37,500 nucleotides of DNA from Glandiceps talaboti (GCF_964340395.1 NC_135562.1:15616296-15653795), one strand, 5' to 3'. Positions 12,724-35,871 are shown, counted from the first letter of the stretch. Numbers and translations: made by a program. Notes: a model not told the origin generated them from the letters alone.

Positions 12724-14456
12724 ATGAAGCATTCACGATATTGGTTACCGATTGTTCTTCAAATACTCGTCATGGTAAGTGAACTGCACTGCACTGTACC
12801 ATTCAAATGTTGTCACAATATCGCAGACATGCAAATACATGTAAAACAATATTTATGTTTAATTGTTATCGAAAGCGTTCGCAAAGAATGATTAAACAAA
12901 GAGTTGTGAGATATGATATGCCGTTAGTTTTTTGGTGGACTTCTATATTGTTTGATTATGAGTTCTTTTATTAGTTGTTTCGTTTTTTATGTCGGCAGTT
13001 GCATTACAATAATAAATCAACACCCCATTTTATGATTGGTTGGTCATTACACATGTCAACTGTGCACAGTAATCTTGTCAAGGTCCAATAAATTGAATGT
13101 AGACAGGGTTGCCGATTTATTATGGGGTATATTGAAATGTTTACTTTAATCTTAAGGTATTTATATATGTATGATATATGTCCATTGGGTCCATGTAACA
13201 AATCAGTTTAAATACAGCAGTATATGGATTACCTGTTGCCATTATTAAACCACCATGGTTTGGTTATAATAATGGATAATTAAACAAATCTCAGAAAATT
13301 GGCCCAAAATACAAGCTTACATAAACACAACCTAGCTACAGTTCGATTGATTTATTTACCTCTGCCCTGATTATTAATGCGTGATTAATGAAGGCTGCAA
13401 ATCTCTGTAATCTATTCATTTGATCAGATGATAAGTATTATTACGACGAATTATAGAAATATTTTGACCAAAGGTGTGCAAAAAAAACATTTCAAAAGTA
13501 AACGTTATTCGTCTTCTCTAGGTTACAGATGTTGTCAGTATTGCACGATATTGCTTCACGACAAGAATGTCAACCATTTCTTTGAACTGTTCAAACTGCA
13601 GCAGCACACCTCCAGATGTATGTCAACTACTACCGTGTCCTTCTGGTACTCCTAATTGCTGTTATCTGCCAAGCACGACTTGTAAGTTGTATTAAATAGC
13701 TCCAATGGCTGTTGATCAATCTGTAGATCTGGAATTATAAAGCTGTAGTGATGAAATTATGTACATGTATAAGGTTTAAAAATATACACTAAACTGTCAG
13801 AAAAGAATATTACACTCACTTATTTCCCTCTCGTTCTATCAAGGTGGATAATTGATGATCACTAAGTGGAGATAGTTCAAAATTTATTTGCAACTGGTAT
13901 TGATAGGATATCTGGTAGTAAAAGTAACTACATTATCAGTACGTTGTACGAAGGTTGGGGAAAACACCACCCCTCTTTTCGTCGACTATGACTTCCTTCG
14001 GAGAATATGTCACTCCTGTATCACTTGGAAATATGGCCGAGTGGGACGACAATTTTAGGTGTAAAAACAGTTGCCTAGGAGAATTATACAATATTGGTTC
14101 TTGGGCCACAAGAATGCGGTCCTATTTAATCATGGTGGGCCCACTGTACTGATAACATAATAATACCACAAGAAGCAGGAATTGACTCGTAGGATTCTCA
14201 TCATGACAGTGCAGATATATCATTTATATTTATCTAATGACATTCAATATTAACAATCTGCAACTTTCATGTTGGTTTCCCAACAGTACCACTAACGACA
14301 AGTCACGTGCCAATCAAAATAACCATGGCAACAAGTCACTCATCGAGTACGAAGAATTTAGACATGCCTATAACGAGAAGTATTGCTGTCACCATGATAG
14401 AGGATGGACAACGGCTACTTTTGTATCTCACAATCGCCTTTTTCTACTTTTTGTAA
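12724..14456 (+). CDS. Gene C: small Cys-domain protein with hydrophobic C-terminus (likely GPI- or tail-anchored), 3 exons
   Basis: Exons: 12724-12774, 13522-13681 and 14287-14456 (TAA); 126 residues. The signal exon starts at the second ATG (MKHSRYWLPIVLQILVM) because the ancestral ATG at 12703, used in gene B, meets TGA after five codons. The cysteine domain is well kept: RYCF, LNCSNC, PPDVCQLLPCP, PNCCY, eight cysteines in all. The last exon is homologous to the stalk exons of the family (LPLTTSHVPIKIT, Ser/Thr-rich) but has no donor. It runs on into IEDGQRLLLYLTIAFFYFL and stops. A polar spacer followed by about 13 hydrophobic residues at the very C-terminus fits a GPI-attachment signal, or alternatively a short tail anchor. 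No TM or tail exon was found between it and gene D, so the protein would lack a cytoplasmic signalling domain. Confidence 0.72.
12988..13290. repeat. Segmental duplication copy 2 (intron 1 of gene C)
   Basis: Counterpart of 7585-7890 in gene B. Confidence 0.8.
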
Positions 14457-14636
14457 ATTGTAATTTGTCAAAATAATGCTGTAACTATGTAAATAAGTAT
14501 CAGTCGTATTTCTTGTTCATCAATTCATTTACGTCATCAACGTACCGGCATTGTCATTCAATGTAAAGGAATGTATATTCAAAGAGTATGTTTATGGTGT
14601 GTTGAAGCCACCAACTCCCTCTCCCCGGTCAACTAA

Positions 14637-14707
14637 AAAACAAATAAACAAACAAGCAAGCAAGCAAACAAACAAACAAACAAACAAACAAACAAACAAA
14701 CAAACAA
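14637..14707. repeat. (CAAA)n microsatellite
   Basis: About 70 bp of CAAA units with a few CAAG, 180 bp after the stop codon of gene C. Confidence 0.95.
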
Positions 14708-16061
14708 AAGTACCCCCCCAAAATAGTTGCAACTGCTCAGATTTCCCATGTAACATTACTCCCATAAAAAACACTAAAAATACAAAAAATACTTCCATCA
14801 TGAAAAAATACTTTATTAAAAAAACTACTTCCATGAAATAAAAACTACTTTCATGAATAAAGAAATACTCCCGTGACACAGACTTCAAAGTTTTATTTTC
14901 CTGGTGTCCTCATTACCGTAATTCAAATATTAAAAGTAATGTGTTATGAAAATAATATCTGCAATTGAACTATTGAACAATTTGTTGCTTTTAGTGTGGT
15001 CAGGTAAGAAGAAAAGAAAATATCCTTTGATCTTTACTTTTATCATACCCCTTACGTCGTATATTTAAAAGTGTAAAGAACATACATATACAAGGCCCCA
15101 TTTTTGTTGTGTCAGAAAAGTGCTGTGGGCATTCCGATATATTGAGTTGAAGGACACAGCTATACATTTTGATATTGTTGTCACTACGAATACGTATACT
15201 AAGATTACAGTTATTGGTGGGGCTCATTACAGCTAAAATGATGTAGGCTTAGTGTTTCTGTGACATGACATTTATTACACACCCTCAGACAGCTTCTAAT
15301 CTAATGTAAAAAGCAAAACAAAACACCCCCCCCCCAATTACAGTGGGCAAGTAGAAGTAGTCAAGTTGACATGCTGATTATCAGTTAGAAAATAAACAAT
15401 TGCAGCCATTAAAATCATCAAGTCCATGTGTAATGTTTTCATTAGAAGCCTGTTTTACTGCACTGTGAAAGAATAGCAATGCTTATCAGTGTTCAATATG
15501 ATTGGACAAAGGATCCTGCTGTGTTTATTGTGTATGTTATTGTTAGTCAAGAGTTGAAATATGTCTAGCTCTGTGTCAAAAACGTACTGTCCCATGAGTG
15601 AAACACCAAGCCTACACCATTTTAGGTATAAGTGCCCTATCAACATTAAATGTGTGTTAGAATTTTTTTTAATGTTTTTGATCTTTACCGCATCTACAGT
15701 TTCCTCATATTTGCAACACGAGTCGTAAAGTCACGCCGTCCTCGTACTCAGTTTATACAATGTTTCTTATAATCCGACTTTCCGATTTCTTCAATCTAGC
15801 GTAATGATAAGAAATGGACGGCATCTACGGCAGGATAAGGAAAAATTACAACTTAATGTCACTGATTGTACGATGGCGACCCCACGAGCGCGTATCTGAG
15901 CGAAAATTTAATTCAGGTCCCATATGAAACAAAATAGTTTAGTTTCCTTCTAATTTTAAATGTCATTCAGACTGTTAAAGTATGGTTATGAAATGAAAAT
16001 ATCACCAACATATATTCATATACATTATTTGTGCGTTTATATTTTTAATTAACCAACAAAA

Positions 16062-16250
16062 TAAAACTGTTCTTCCAATCTGTAATGGCTGTACATCTGA
16101 TGAGAAGAAACCAATAATGCAGAGACCATATGGAAAACAAAGGAAAACATAACTACCTGAATTAGATACTCACATATGAAAAAAAATATCTTCCCACCTG
16201 TTCTAAAATTGAGCGTAATCGGAACCACACAATGTCTATTTTATGCGTTA
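16062..16250. repeat. Dispersed repeat or duplicated block, copy 1
   Basis: Contains TCTTCCAATCTGTAATGGCT and GTAATCGGAACCACACAAT, both present in the same order at 23577-23780 with intervening similarity. Confidence 0.75.
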
Positions 16251-16661
16251 CGAGTAGTAAATAAATATTGAATAAAACTCTCACCAAGTGTTGCTGGTAT
16301 TAATCGTTTCAAGTAGAAAGTCTAAGGTTGGACTTTCATCTTTTTAGTACCATATATAGCGATCACCTATTATTACACTAATCCATGTATGGCTGACAGT
16401 GACGGTACTGTTCTCAGTGACACAAGGTGAGATATTCGGTCTGTCGTCTGGTCAGACTAACTTCCTCCCCCAGCAGTTGAAAAGAAGACGATTGAATTTG
16501 CTTAAATTGCACAGTTTACCAATATTTGCAAACGACGAGTGAAAAGTTAAAACTTGGCCAGGATTTTGGTATGTGCAGAGGTTGTAGGAAATCACACACC
16601 GTCGTAGTTTCTACGTACATGTAGTTTGGAGCCCTGAGGTCACTTTTTAAATACGTAACCA

Positions 16662-17799
16662 ATGTCTCAGAATGCACGACGAATGAAGGGTGTGCAACTA
16701 TGGATAGTGGTTGTTCTTCTAACACTTGCTACGGTGAGTCAAACATGTCTAAATATCTTGCTAGCCCTTTACCAATGTTAGATAGTTTTTACACTAACCA
16801 GTAATGTTGAATAAATAACAGGATATGAAGCAAAAGTAACCACTTGTGAAGCAAACGTAACCACTAAAAATACCGCCAATGGCGCACAACTGTATTTGGC
16901 TGTTGCTATGGGCGTGGTGTTTATTAGTTAAAGACTAATAAATATTTTTGTTTAGAGAATTGGCTTACTTCAAATGAACAAACAAACTGTTTTCAACTTA
17001 GCGAGCATGTTAGGTAACTGACCGACATGAGCATTTAAAGTGGATGGGAGACATAAATTATGGCAATTCGTTTTTAACAACCACATACCTGGAATACCAG
17101 TATTATTAACCATGATAACCACTGAAAGTTCACAGTAATGGTGCAGTGGTAAAGCTTGGAATCCAGGTTTTTAACAACAAACAAACAAACAAACAAACAA
17201 ACAAACAAACAAACAAACAAACAAACAAACAAACAAACAAACAAACAAACAAACAAGCAAGCAAGCAAGCAAGCAAGTACATAAACAAACAAACAAACAC
17301 GTCATCCATTAAAAGTATGTCATACTCATTAACAGACTACACTATGTCGCCGGTGTCGCAGAAAGGGATTAGAGAGCGCCCTCAACGAAAGATATTTCAT
17401 TCTATCACAAACTCACATTATGATACATATGAACAACACTGCGACACAAAAGCATCTACAATATCAATACAAACTACAATCAAAACAACACTTCTCTTTA
17501 GGTAACAGGTGCTGTAAATGTTACACAACATTGCTCGTCACCAACACAATCTACCACGTCTATATCTATAAGACCTCCAGACTTGTGCCAACTCCTACCA
17601 TGTCCACCCGGTTATCGTGATTGCAGATGTCTTCAAGACACCACGAGTACATATACAAGTAAGTTATATTTTGAAAAAGCTCGAGAAATCGTCACAATGT
17701 ATGTATGTATGTATGTATGTATGTATGTATGTATGTATGTATGTATGTATGTATGTATGTATGTATGTATGTATGTATGTATGTATATATGTGTGTGTG

Positions 17800-17831
<32 letters not shown>

Positions 17832-19140
17832 TGCGTATGCATGTATGTATGTATGTATGTATGTATGTATGTATGTATGCATGTATGTATGCATGTATGT
17901 ATGTATGTATGTATGTATGTATGTATGTATGTATGTATGTATGTATGTTCACACAATAAATTAAATGTGATAAATTGTGATAGATTTAAGAATTCTTCAG
18001 GATTCATCCTTATGTTGTTGAATATTTTTCATTTTCAGTGATAATCATCCCCATAGTATGCATCTGTATCGGTATAGTCATCATTAGCTATGTTAAAATT
18101 CGTGCAAAGTAAGTTATCTTTAATTTTGATAACAATATACATCAATTTGTAGTCCTATTTGAATTAAACTACTAGTAAATGAATGAATAAATGAATCATC
18201 ATCCTCATAATCACCACCACCACCACCACCACCACCACCACCACCACCACCATCATCATCATATAGCGATTGAATGTATTGTTCATTTCATGGTCATACA
18301 CATTGTTATACAAACACTTCAACCGAAACGGAATTAAGGCCAAATGACAAAATACACAAGTATTGATAAAATGAAGACTAGAGGGTGACTGCAGTCATGG
18401 ATTCAAAAATATGCATACACGTGACGGAAAAACTGAAAAGTCCATCGCAAGTCTTAAATTAATGCATGTAAACGTAGGGACGTTCGCAAGATGCTACACA
18501 AACTCAATAAAGCGAACCTCAATCGTTTTTAGGTGGGAGGTAGGCGGAATCTGGCGTCAGTGCGATTGCTGAACTTCATTTTCGCCCTTATAGCCAAATT
18601 TCGACGGAAAACTTTCACTTCTTCACTGCTTTTAAATTTACTACTGAGATGTTGATAAGTTGATAACTTCTAATGTGAGGTATGGTGCTGGATTTCATGT
18701 AGTATTTTAATGTGTTTACAATCATATTTTTACATTACATCGATCATAGTGGTGTGACTGCTACAATTTTCATCACAGTTTACATCATATATAAATGTTT
18801 GATGTTGCACTTGTGAATGTTGTTTAGGGGGAGGAAGGAGGGGTTTTTGACCTAAACGAACGATGTTCGTTTGATGCGCTTGTGGGACATTAATTTCGTC
18901 CCTTCCATGTCTGGGTACGGCCACTGACAAAACTGGGTACTAGTATATTCCGTGAACATGGTAGAAATACATCACAATACAATATTGCAAAGCAAACTGT
19001 TTCCCTTTGAATTTCAATGAAATCGTTATGAAGAGGTTTCGTTGTGTCTTGAATATGTATTTCTTGAATTATTCTCTTGAAGGCGAAAAATTGTAGCTCG
19101 AATATCGAGAATTTATACCCTAGACCAGAGCCGGGAGTAG
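16662..19140 (+). CDS. Gene D: stalkless type I membrane protein with truncated tail (4 exons)
   Basis: Exons: 16662-16733 (signal, 24 codons, hydrophobic LWIVVVLLTLAT), 17502-17658 (cysteine domain), 18039-18108 (TM) and 19083-19140 (TAG); 118 residues. The signal exon has the same length as that of gene B and starts MSQNARRMKG, against MSPNERGMKH. The domain has PPDLCQLLPCPPG and DCRC intact but has lost the upstream LNC/NC pair. The cysteine exon joins directly to the TM exon (phase 1 to phase 1), so there is no stalk. After the membrane span come KIRAK and a tail of about 19 residues ending TLDQSRE. Nucleotide alignment with the tail exon of B continues about 100 bp past this stop in another frame, so the short tail is the result of a frameshift that removes all YxxL/I motifs. 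It is probably still translatable but without signalling motifs. Confidence 0.72.
17175..17300. repeat. (CAAA)n / (CAAG)n microsatellite
   Basis: About 125 bp of CAAA units followed by CAAG and again CAAA, in intron 1 of gene D. The Lys/Gln/Thr/Asn open frame across it is repeat-derived. Confidence 0.95.
17328..17460. repeat. Duplicated block in intron 1 of gene D
   Basis: Counterpart of 9236-9365; here it lies immediately 5' of the cysteine-domain exon. Confidence 0.8.
17697..17948. repeat. (ATGT)n-(GT)n-(GC/GT)n-(ATGT)n compound microsatellite
   Basis: About 250 bp, open in several frames on both strands because the 4-bp unit contains no stop. It lies between the cysteine and TM exons of gene D. 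Confidence 0.97.
18211..18262. repeat. (CAC)n / (CAT)n microsatellite
   Basis: About 50 bp of triplets in the TM-tail intron of gene D. Confidence 0.95.
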
Positions 19141-19240
19141 AACCGCCAATTTACAAGGAGCAACGTGTAGATGGCGTCATATATTGGAGAGCAAACGTTA
19201 CTAGAAAAATGGCTCAGAATATGAAAAGATAAAGACAACA
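19141..19240 (+). pseudogene. Fossil of the lost tyrosine-motif tail of gene D
   Basis: Beyond the TAG of D the bases still align with the coding part of the tail exon of gene B: GAACCGCCAATTTAC (EPPIY in B) and GGCTCAGAATATGAA (GSEYE in B). They lie in a shifted frame with a stop in place of the codon after the TAC of SYE. This stretch is now presumably 3' UTR. Confidence 0.7.
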
Positions 19241-19368
19241 GAAAACCCTAGTGGTGGTGGTTAACGTCAGGCACCTTTACAGGAGTATTGTCATCCGACC
19301 CCTTCTCACAACATTCAGAGGTTTCTAGAAGGACGTGCGAAAAGGTAACTAGGATGGGCAAACCAAAC

Positions 19369-19590
19369 ATATTTATGTCATATTACTGTATATGTTTTCC
19401 TTGGGCCGCGAACTCGACTAGTTTGAACAAACTATTTTTGTGGTCCAGCCTGAAGTTCAAGTTATTCTTTTATATATACTTTTTTGTCATTGGCGATGTG
19501 ATTACTTGATTTTTTCATTTCCTCACTTGATATGTAATTTTTTTTCGACCTCTGGCAAATAAATAATAAATAATAAAAAAAATAATATAC
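19369..19590. mobile_element. 222-bp insertion with A/T-rich end, 3' of gene D
   Basis: In the paralogous flank of B the sequence reads ACCAAAC directly followed by CTCTGG (10811-10823). In D the same two ends are separated by 222 bp ending in an AAATAAATAATAAATAATAA tract. This is a clean presence/absence insertion, most like a short LINE or SINE 3' end. No clear target duplication is seen. It supplies AATAAA signals downstream of D. Confidence 0.65.
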
Positions 19591-31287
<11,697 letters not shown>

Positions 31288-31366
31288 TAGATTTTGTCAT
31301 CCTAATGTTGAGATGTTAATGGTTATTGGATGTGTCATTTGCAGGCTTGAGTATAATATACTTTAA

Positions 31367-31779
31367 AGGGGAACGCCACTCCAGGACATAAAAGCATTTT
31401 AATAAACTTCGGGTTCTGGAGTCATTTCATGACTCTTGGCAAAGCTTGATTGTTGAAGCTCTGTTTCACCTCTATTGTTCTAGCGGCGGTACACTTTTGC
31501 ATCCTGTGTGTCGTAGCAGGCATGAATATGTATTAGATAAACAATGTACATTCATATATGTATCTGAAGATATAAGCACTTAGGAGTCATGAATATTTAT
31601 TGTACATTTGTACATATATGCATGTCTGCTATTAAAGTCAGTGGACCACTGCTAGAAAGCTGAAGGTGAATTTGAGGTTCACTTTGTTGGAGTAGTCGTG
31701 TTTCCCTTTAACGTTTAATTCGGAACACCCCCTGCTGTTTAGACATGATTTGCCAATCTGGTGAACGTAGAGTTCCCCT
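31367..31779. mobile_element. piggyBac-like MITE flanked by TTAA
   Basis: The ends AGGGGAAC and GTTCCCCT are exact inverted repeats. Each is flanked by TTAA (31363-31366 and 31780-31783), the hallmark target duplication of the piggyBac superfamily. The interior of about 413 bp is non-coding. It lies 80 bp after the stop codon of gene E, and its AATAAA at 31401-31406 may be used as the poly(A) signal of E. Confidence 0.75.
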
Positions 31780-32534
31780 TTAAGAGTCATTTATCATGAC
31801 TTGAGGATTTTGTCTTCTTTTATTTTTACATGTATGTTATTCTACGTGATAAGTACCAGGAGATTTCGAGCCTCGTATTTACACCATCGTCGTAAACCAC
31901 AGCCTCTTTTACGGCATCATCCAATACGTACCGCTTCGCAGTGTCGCAGAAGAAGCAACAGCTCTGGTTTGAGAGATAATGATTTACAATAAGCATTAAT
32001 GAATGATTTGATTCATCGATGACCGAATTTTAAAATACATTCAAAGATTGTCCTTGACAGAAGCGGTGAGATAATTCGCGTAAACTTGGACATAATAACC
32101 GCATGTACATTGAATACATGTACTTATATTTGAGTATAGCCTAACACACATCTTTATGACTGTGAAAGAAATAACGATGACACAAAATTGCAGAACAGTA
32201 CTGCATCTATTTTACATATACCCTATATTGGGTTTGTTTAATTTCATGCAGTGTCTTCACAGAACCGTTTTAGACATATTCTGTGTACGGCTTCATGTCA
32301 AACCATTTATTCGAAATTTTACCCTATAATATCATATATGGCAAATTCGGAGTAAATCCGTACAAAGAAGTATATCATACACAAACCAAGTTATTGTCTT
32401 TGAACTAATAGTATGGATTATACTCTGGTTTTCCTACGTCAGAACAAACTCATTGTATAAGTCACTGGTTCTGCAGTGCTTGTAATCCTTTTTTTTCATG
32501 AATTATCCTTCGGAATGTATATATTTTTTCGTCA

Positions 32535-32633
32535 TTCAGCCAGAAAATACTCGTGACCTAAAGGTTTTGGCAGTACCGTCTAGCGACTCGTAGTGGCAAG
32601 CCCCTTAGGTCGCTCTCATTTTCCATGGCTGAA
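32535..32633. mobile_element. Palindromic element copy 1
   Basis: TTCAGCCA near 32535 and GACCTAAAGG are mirrored as CCTTAGGTC and TGGCTGAA (ends 32633), giving an imperfect hairpin of about 99 bp. Confidence 0.6.
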
Positions 32634-32800
32634 GGAAGAAAAATATTGGAAAACAGTCTCTAATTATAGTATAAAGTATATGAAAATATTTTTGTATAGT
32701 GTTTTTTAGTTGTTGACAATTGGTTGATGGGTAACTAATCGGATATTACTCTCTGGGATTACAACTAACATACTTATATAACGGTCTTAGAATATCTTTT

Positions 32801-32886
32801 CATCATCCAGTCGGAAAACACTGGTGACCTAAAGGTTGTGTCACTAGTCGTATATCAACTCGTAGTGACACGACCCCTTAATTCAC
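32801..32886. mobile_element. Palindromic element copy 2
   Basis: Diverged copy of 32535-32633 (shared GTGACCTAAAGGTT, ACTCGTAGTG, CCCCTTA). Its core GGTTGTGTCACTA (32834) pairs with TAGTGACACGACC (ends 32875) with one G-T mismatch. Confidence 0.6.
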
Positions 32887-33239
32887 TCACAATAAAGGTC
32901 TAACTCTGCGCATAGAGTCGTATCAGGGATGTCATTAAAATTGAGCAATAATAATCAATGTGTTTGAAGTAGAAAATAGACATAATCTAACATTTTTTTC
33001 TATTTTGTTATGTTGAAATATTTTGTTAATATTGGTTGATTAAGATTTGTGCGCGAAGTTTTGTAGATATAATCTACACTCTAATTTATGCAATCAGTAT
33101 TATCTATGGTATATACAAGGATTTACATATTATGCAAAAATTACTAAATGACGTCACACATTAATGTATGATGACGTCACTGATTCCTGTAAACACATTT
33201 TATAATGAAATGTGATGGTTTTGATATCAATTTGTAATT

Positions 33240-33800
33240 CTTTTATTATTATCTTTATTTAAACTCGAGGTAGAGTTTTTGTCGAAGCGGCCAGTTTCCA
33301 AACTGTTCGAGTACCAAAATTAGCAATACACAGAAAATTTATAATAATACACAAGAAGAAACAAAGTATGTACAAATGATCAAATAATTATGTTAGTTAG
33401 ATTTATGTCTGTGGTTGAGTTTGTCTGTTCTATGTGGGACCATAGTGGATATAGGTTTGTAATTTTTCTGTGTTATCCCAGCACAATAATGTATATATAT
33501 TGTCTGGTATAATTGTTTTCTGTATACTGAATAATTCTTTTTTTTCTTGTGCTGAAATAAATCAAATCAAGTCAAATCAAACAAATTTCAAAACCTACAA
33601 AAGCTTTAGAGCCGGCCTTGTTAAAGTGCATTTATCAAAGATCTTTTAAAAGCTGGGAGTTTTCACATACACATTTACTGGCAGTTTATTCTGTAGATTA
33701 ACTGGATCAGCAGATTTGAGAGAATGTTTCCTTAACTCTCTACTTTAAGCATGTGCAACTGTTTTTCTATGGAGGCTCGCGTTCTCATACTGCGAACATG
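33240..33800 (-). mobile_element. Probable 3' end of a degraded LINE, minus strand
   Basis: On the minus strand about 33640-33800 reads MRTRASIEKQLHML, then after a frameshift LRKHSLKSADPVNLQNKLPV and TPSF. This is the pattern of LINE protein C-termini (TR...LH..., R.SL..., .N.LP). A T-rich start at 33240 gives AATAAA-like bases at the minus-strand 3' end. A second A-rich tail (CTGAAATAAATCAAATCAA, about 33553) on the + strand may belong to a nested element. Confidence 0.5.
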
Positions 33801-35808
33801 ACTTATATGGTTGAAAAAGTTACTAACAAGGTAGCCAGGAGCTTGGGGCTCGGTGTGGTAATAATGTGTACATTAAGGTGGCTATATTCAAGTGATATCG
33901 ATCAGCTGAGTTAAATCATGCACAATTCTGTCATAACATAAACGAAGGAATCTGACATTTTCAGCTACTTCCACTTACCTTTAATTAATTAATTAAATTA
34001 ATTTGTTTTGTTTAGTATAAAAAAAATTAAGTTTAGCTTAGAAACGCGAATAATGTATTATATACTGTATTCATTCTGAACAGGAAATCTCGATGCCGTT
34101 CCTGTATTAATACACTTTATTACTACATCTAAGAATCAAGGTACTTTTAAGTTCCATTGTGAACATCATGTTGGAAACGTGATCAGGAACTCTCCAATTA
34201 AGTGTTAAATGGAATTATATATTGTCCTACGACGTGATGAATTTGTTTTGTTTTACAAAATATGTTCAAATATGTGACAGTTGATATTATTTTTATATAT
34301 TTGTATAATTTTATTAATAAATAGAATTGTTGACGGGACAAGTTGTATGGTTGTTTGATTTGTGTGACTCCGAGTATGATAGATGTTGTGGTTTTTAGCA
34401 AATTACAAAGGTGCTGTACACAAAAGTCAGGTGGTGGGTGAAATTAAGGAAAAATGACTGTTGGTCATCAGGACCAACAAGTAGCAAAAGCTTTCTGTTA
34501 TCCTCTCCGCTATTATATACAGTACAACCTCTTGCAGGTAAGTGTTCACTGGCTCTGTTTAATACAACTGCATAGAATCTAGTAAGAAAGTACACATTCT
34601 TGCTACATATAGTCTGAGTGAAGCAAACCATTCAAACGTACTCCAGTTAGCCATAGACATGCAGGCGCCAAATATGTTTTGGTGTTTACATTTGATGTCT
34701 GCATGGTGTCCGACTATTAGTTCACTTTATTGAGACAAAATGTAGCAAGAAACTGTATTCATTCAATCTTCTTATCCTACAGCATGTACTGTTTCTTATT
34801 GTTTCTACGTGCGTGGTTCTATCAAGTAGAGTTAGTGAACACTAACCTTCAAGGCGCTGTATTTTCACATCAAACGCAATATAGCAGGATGTTTTACGTG
34901 TTACATTCCTTATGGCTGTAAGTAATACATCCATACCTTCCTGAACACAGATAATACCTGGATATTACTATATGAAGGTGGTTTTACTGTTACACAACAA
35001 CTTAGACTAGCAGAAATACAGTGGTGGACACCTGTTTGAATGTTAAATCATAGACATCTGTGAGTGAAATATCTGGAGGCATATTCAAACATGCATCGCT
35101 TAACACAAATAACAAACATTCATGAAAATTCCCTGCAATGGCAGAATTCCTGGTAGAATAACATTAACATGTTATAGTTACTTCGTATTCTAAGGCAAGA
35201 ATGGTGTTAAGGCTACAGGTGGAACGTATTTTTTAAAACTACTAAGTCTGTCTTGCTAATGTTAAATATAATGACTTAGTCGTTGTGTCACACACCCTGA
35301 ACCACCTGTACGTGGTACAATATATAAATCCAATCAAACAGAGTTTTCGGTCCGCAACCAGAAATCAGTACCCCCAACTACATTCAGCATATCAACCTAT
35401 TACTAAAGTATGGGTAAAATCGAGCTGTAATGAACTTGTACGGTGTCAATTTATTTGTTGTTTTGCATATATTTTGGGTTGTCTGATGGAAAAAGTGATA
35501 TACTCTAGTTAAAGCTAGTGCAACTTTAAGCGTCACATGTGTAAGAAATCGACATGATATATTTACTGGTCTGAGGAAATGTCGTGAAAGGGTACGTAAA
35601 GTCGACAATTGACCTTTCTGCTCGTACATGTTTATAAGAAGTGTATTCCGTAGTCAATCAAGCACATCACTTCCTTGTACAACAACCGCGCAGTGATGAC
35701 ATTACTTAGTGAAGGTTAAATCCTTCGTTCAACACGTCTACAAGTATATGTTACGGATTTTGTGTATTTATTTCCACTTATCAAACTGGTTACAGCATCC
35801 ATGCTGGT

Positions 35809-35871
35809 ATGAGGGCAACGTCTCGACTACTAGTGGCCTTCACGCTGTTACAGTATTGTGTTTGCATTCAG
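35809..35871 (+). CDS. Gene F: first exon (signal peptide) of a further gene, rest outside window
   Basis: ATG at 35809 opens 21 codons, MRATSRLLVAFTLLQYCVCI plus Q, ending exactly at CAG-gtaagt in phase 0. It is a convincing signal peptide: a basic start, a hydrophobic core and phase 0 at the junction, as in the signal exons of B, C, D and E. Head-to-tail position and orientation make it the likely next family member, although its sequence does not align well with the other signal exons. An upstream ATG at 35801 is in another frame and stops after three codons. The cysteine-domain exon would lie beyond the right edge. Confidence 0.5.

Larger units (their letters stand above)
12200..12987. 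repeat. Segmental duplication copy 2: 5' flank, signal exon and early intron of gene C
   Basis: Counterpart of 6058-6886, with scattered substitutions and small indels over nearly 800 bp. Confidence 0.85.
14457..16661. other. Intergenic region between gene C and gene D
   Basis: No exon could be supported. It holds a CAAA array (14637-14707), a short C run near 15324, and a roughly 190-bp block (16062-16250) that recurs in intron 1 of gene E (23577-23780). The 5' flank of D does not resemble the B/C promoter block. Confidence 0.55.
31784..35808. other. Intergenic region between gene E and gene F
   Basis: About 4 kb without a supportable exon. It contains palindromic elements (32535-32633, 32801-32886), a probable minus-strand LINE end (33240-33800) and AT-rich unassigned DNA. 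The short open frames in it lack splice or domain support. Confidence 0.5.

Noticed and set aside
13955-14152. 65-codon frame in intron 2 of gene C
   Set aside because: It lies between two well-supported exons and has no acceptor or donor in family phase and no cysteine-domain or TM similarity.
14985-15006. Possible micro-exon TTTTAG-TGTGGTCAG-GTAAGA after gene C
   Set aside because: Only 9 nt, with no TM exon following before gene D; probably chance splice-like bases.
17583-18041. 152-codon frame starting in the cysteine exon of gene D and running through the ATGT array
   Set aside because: It reads the exon in another frame and then the microsatellite. The gtaagt donor at 17659 and the in-phase TM exon at 18039 give a better model.
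34395-34631. 78-codon minus-strand frame with mixed composition
   Set aside because: No homologue recognised, no splice context and AT-rich surroundings; could be part of an old repeat, but evidence is too weak to call.
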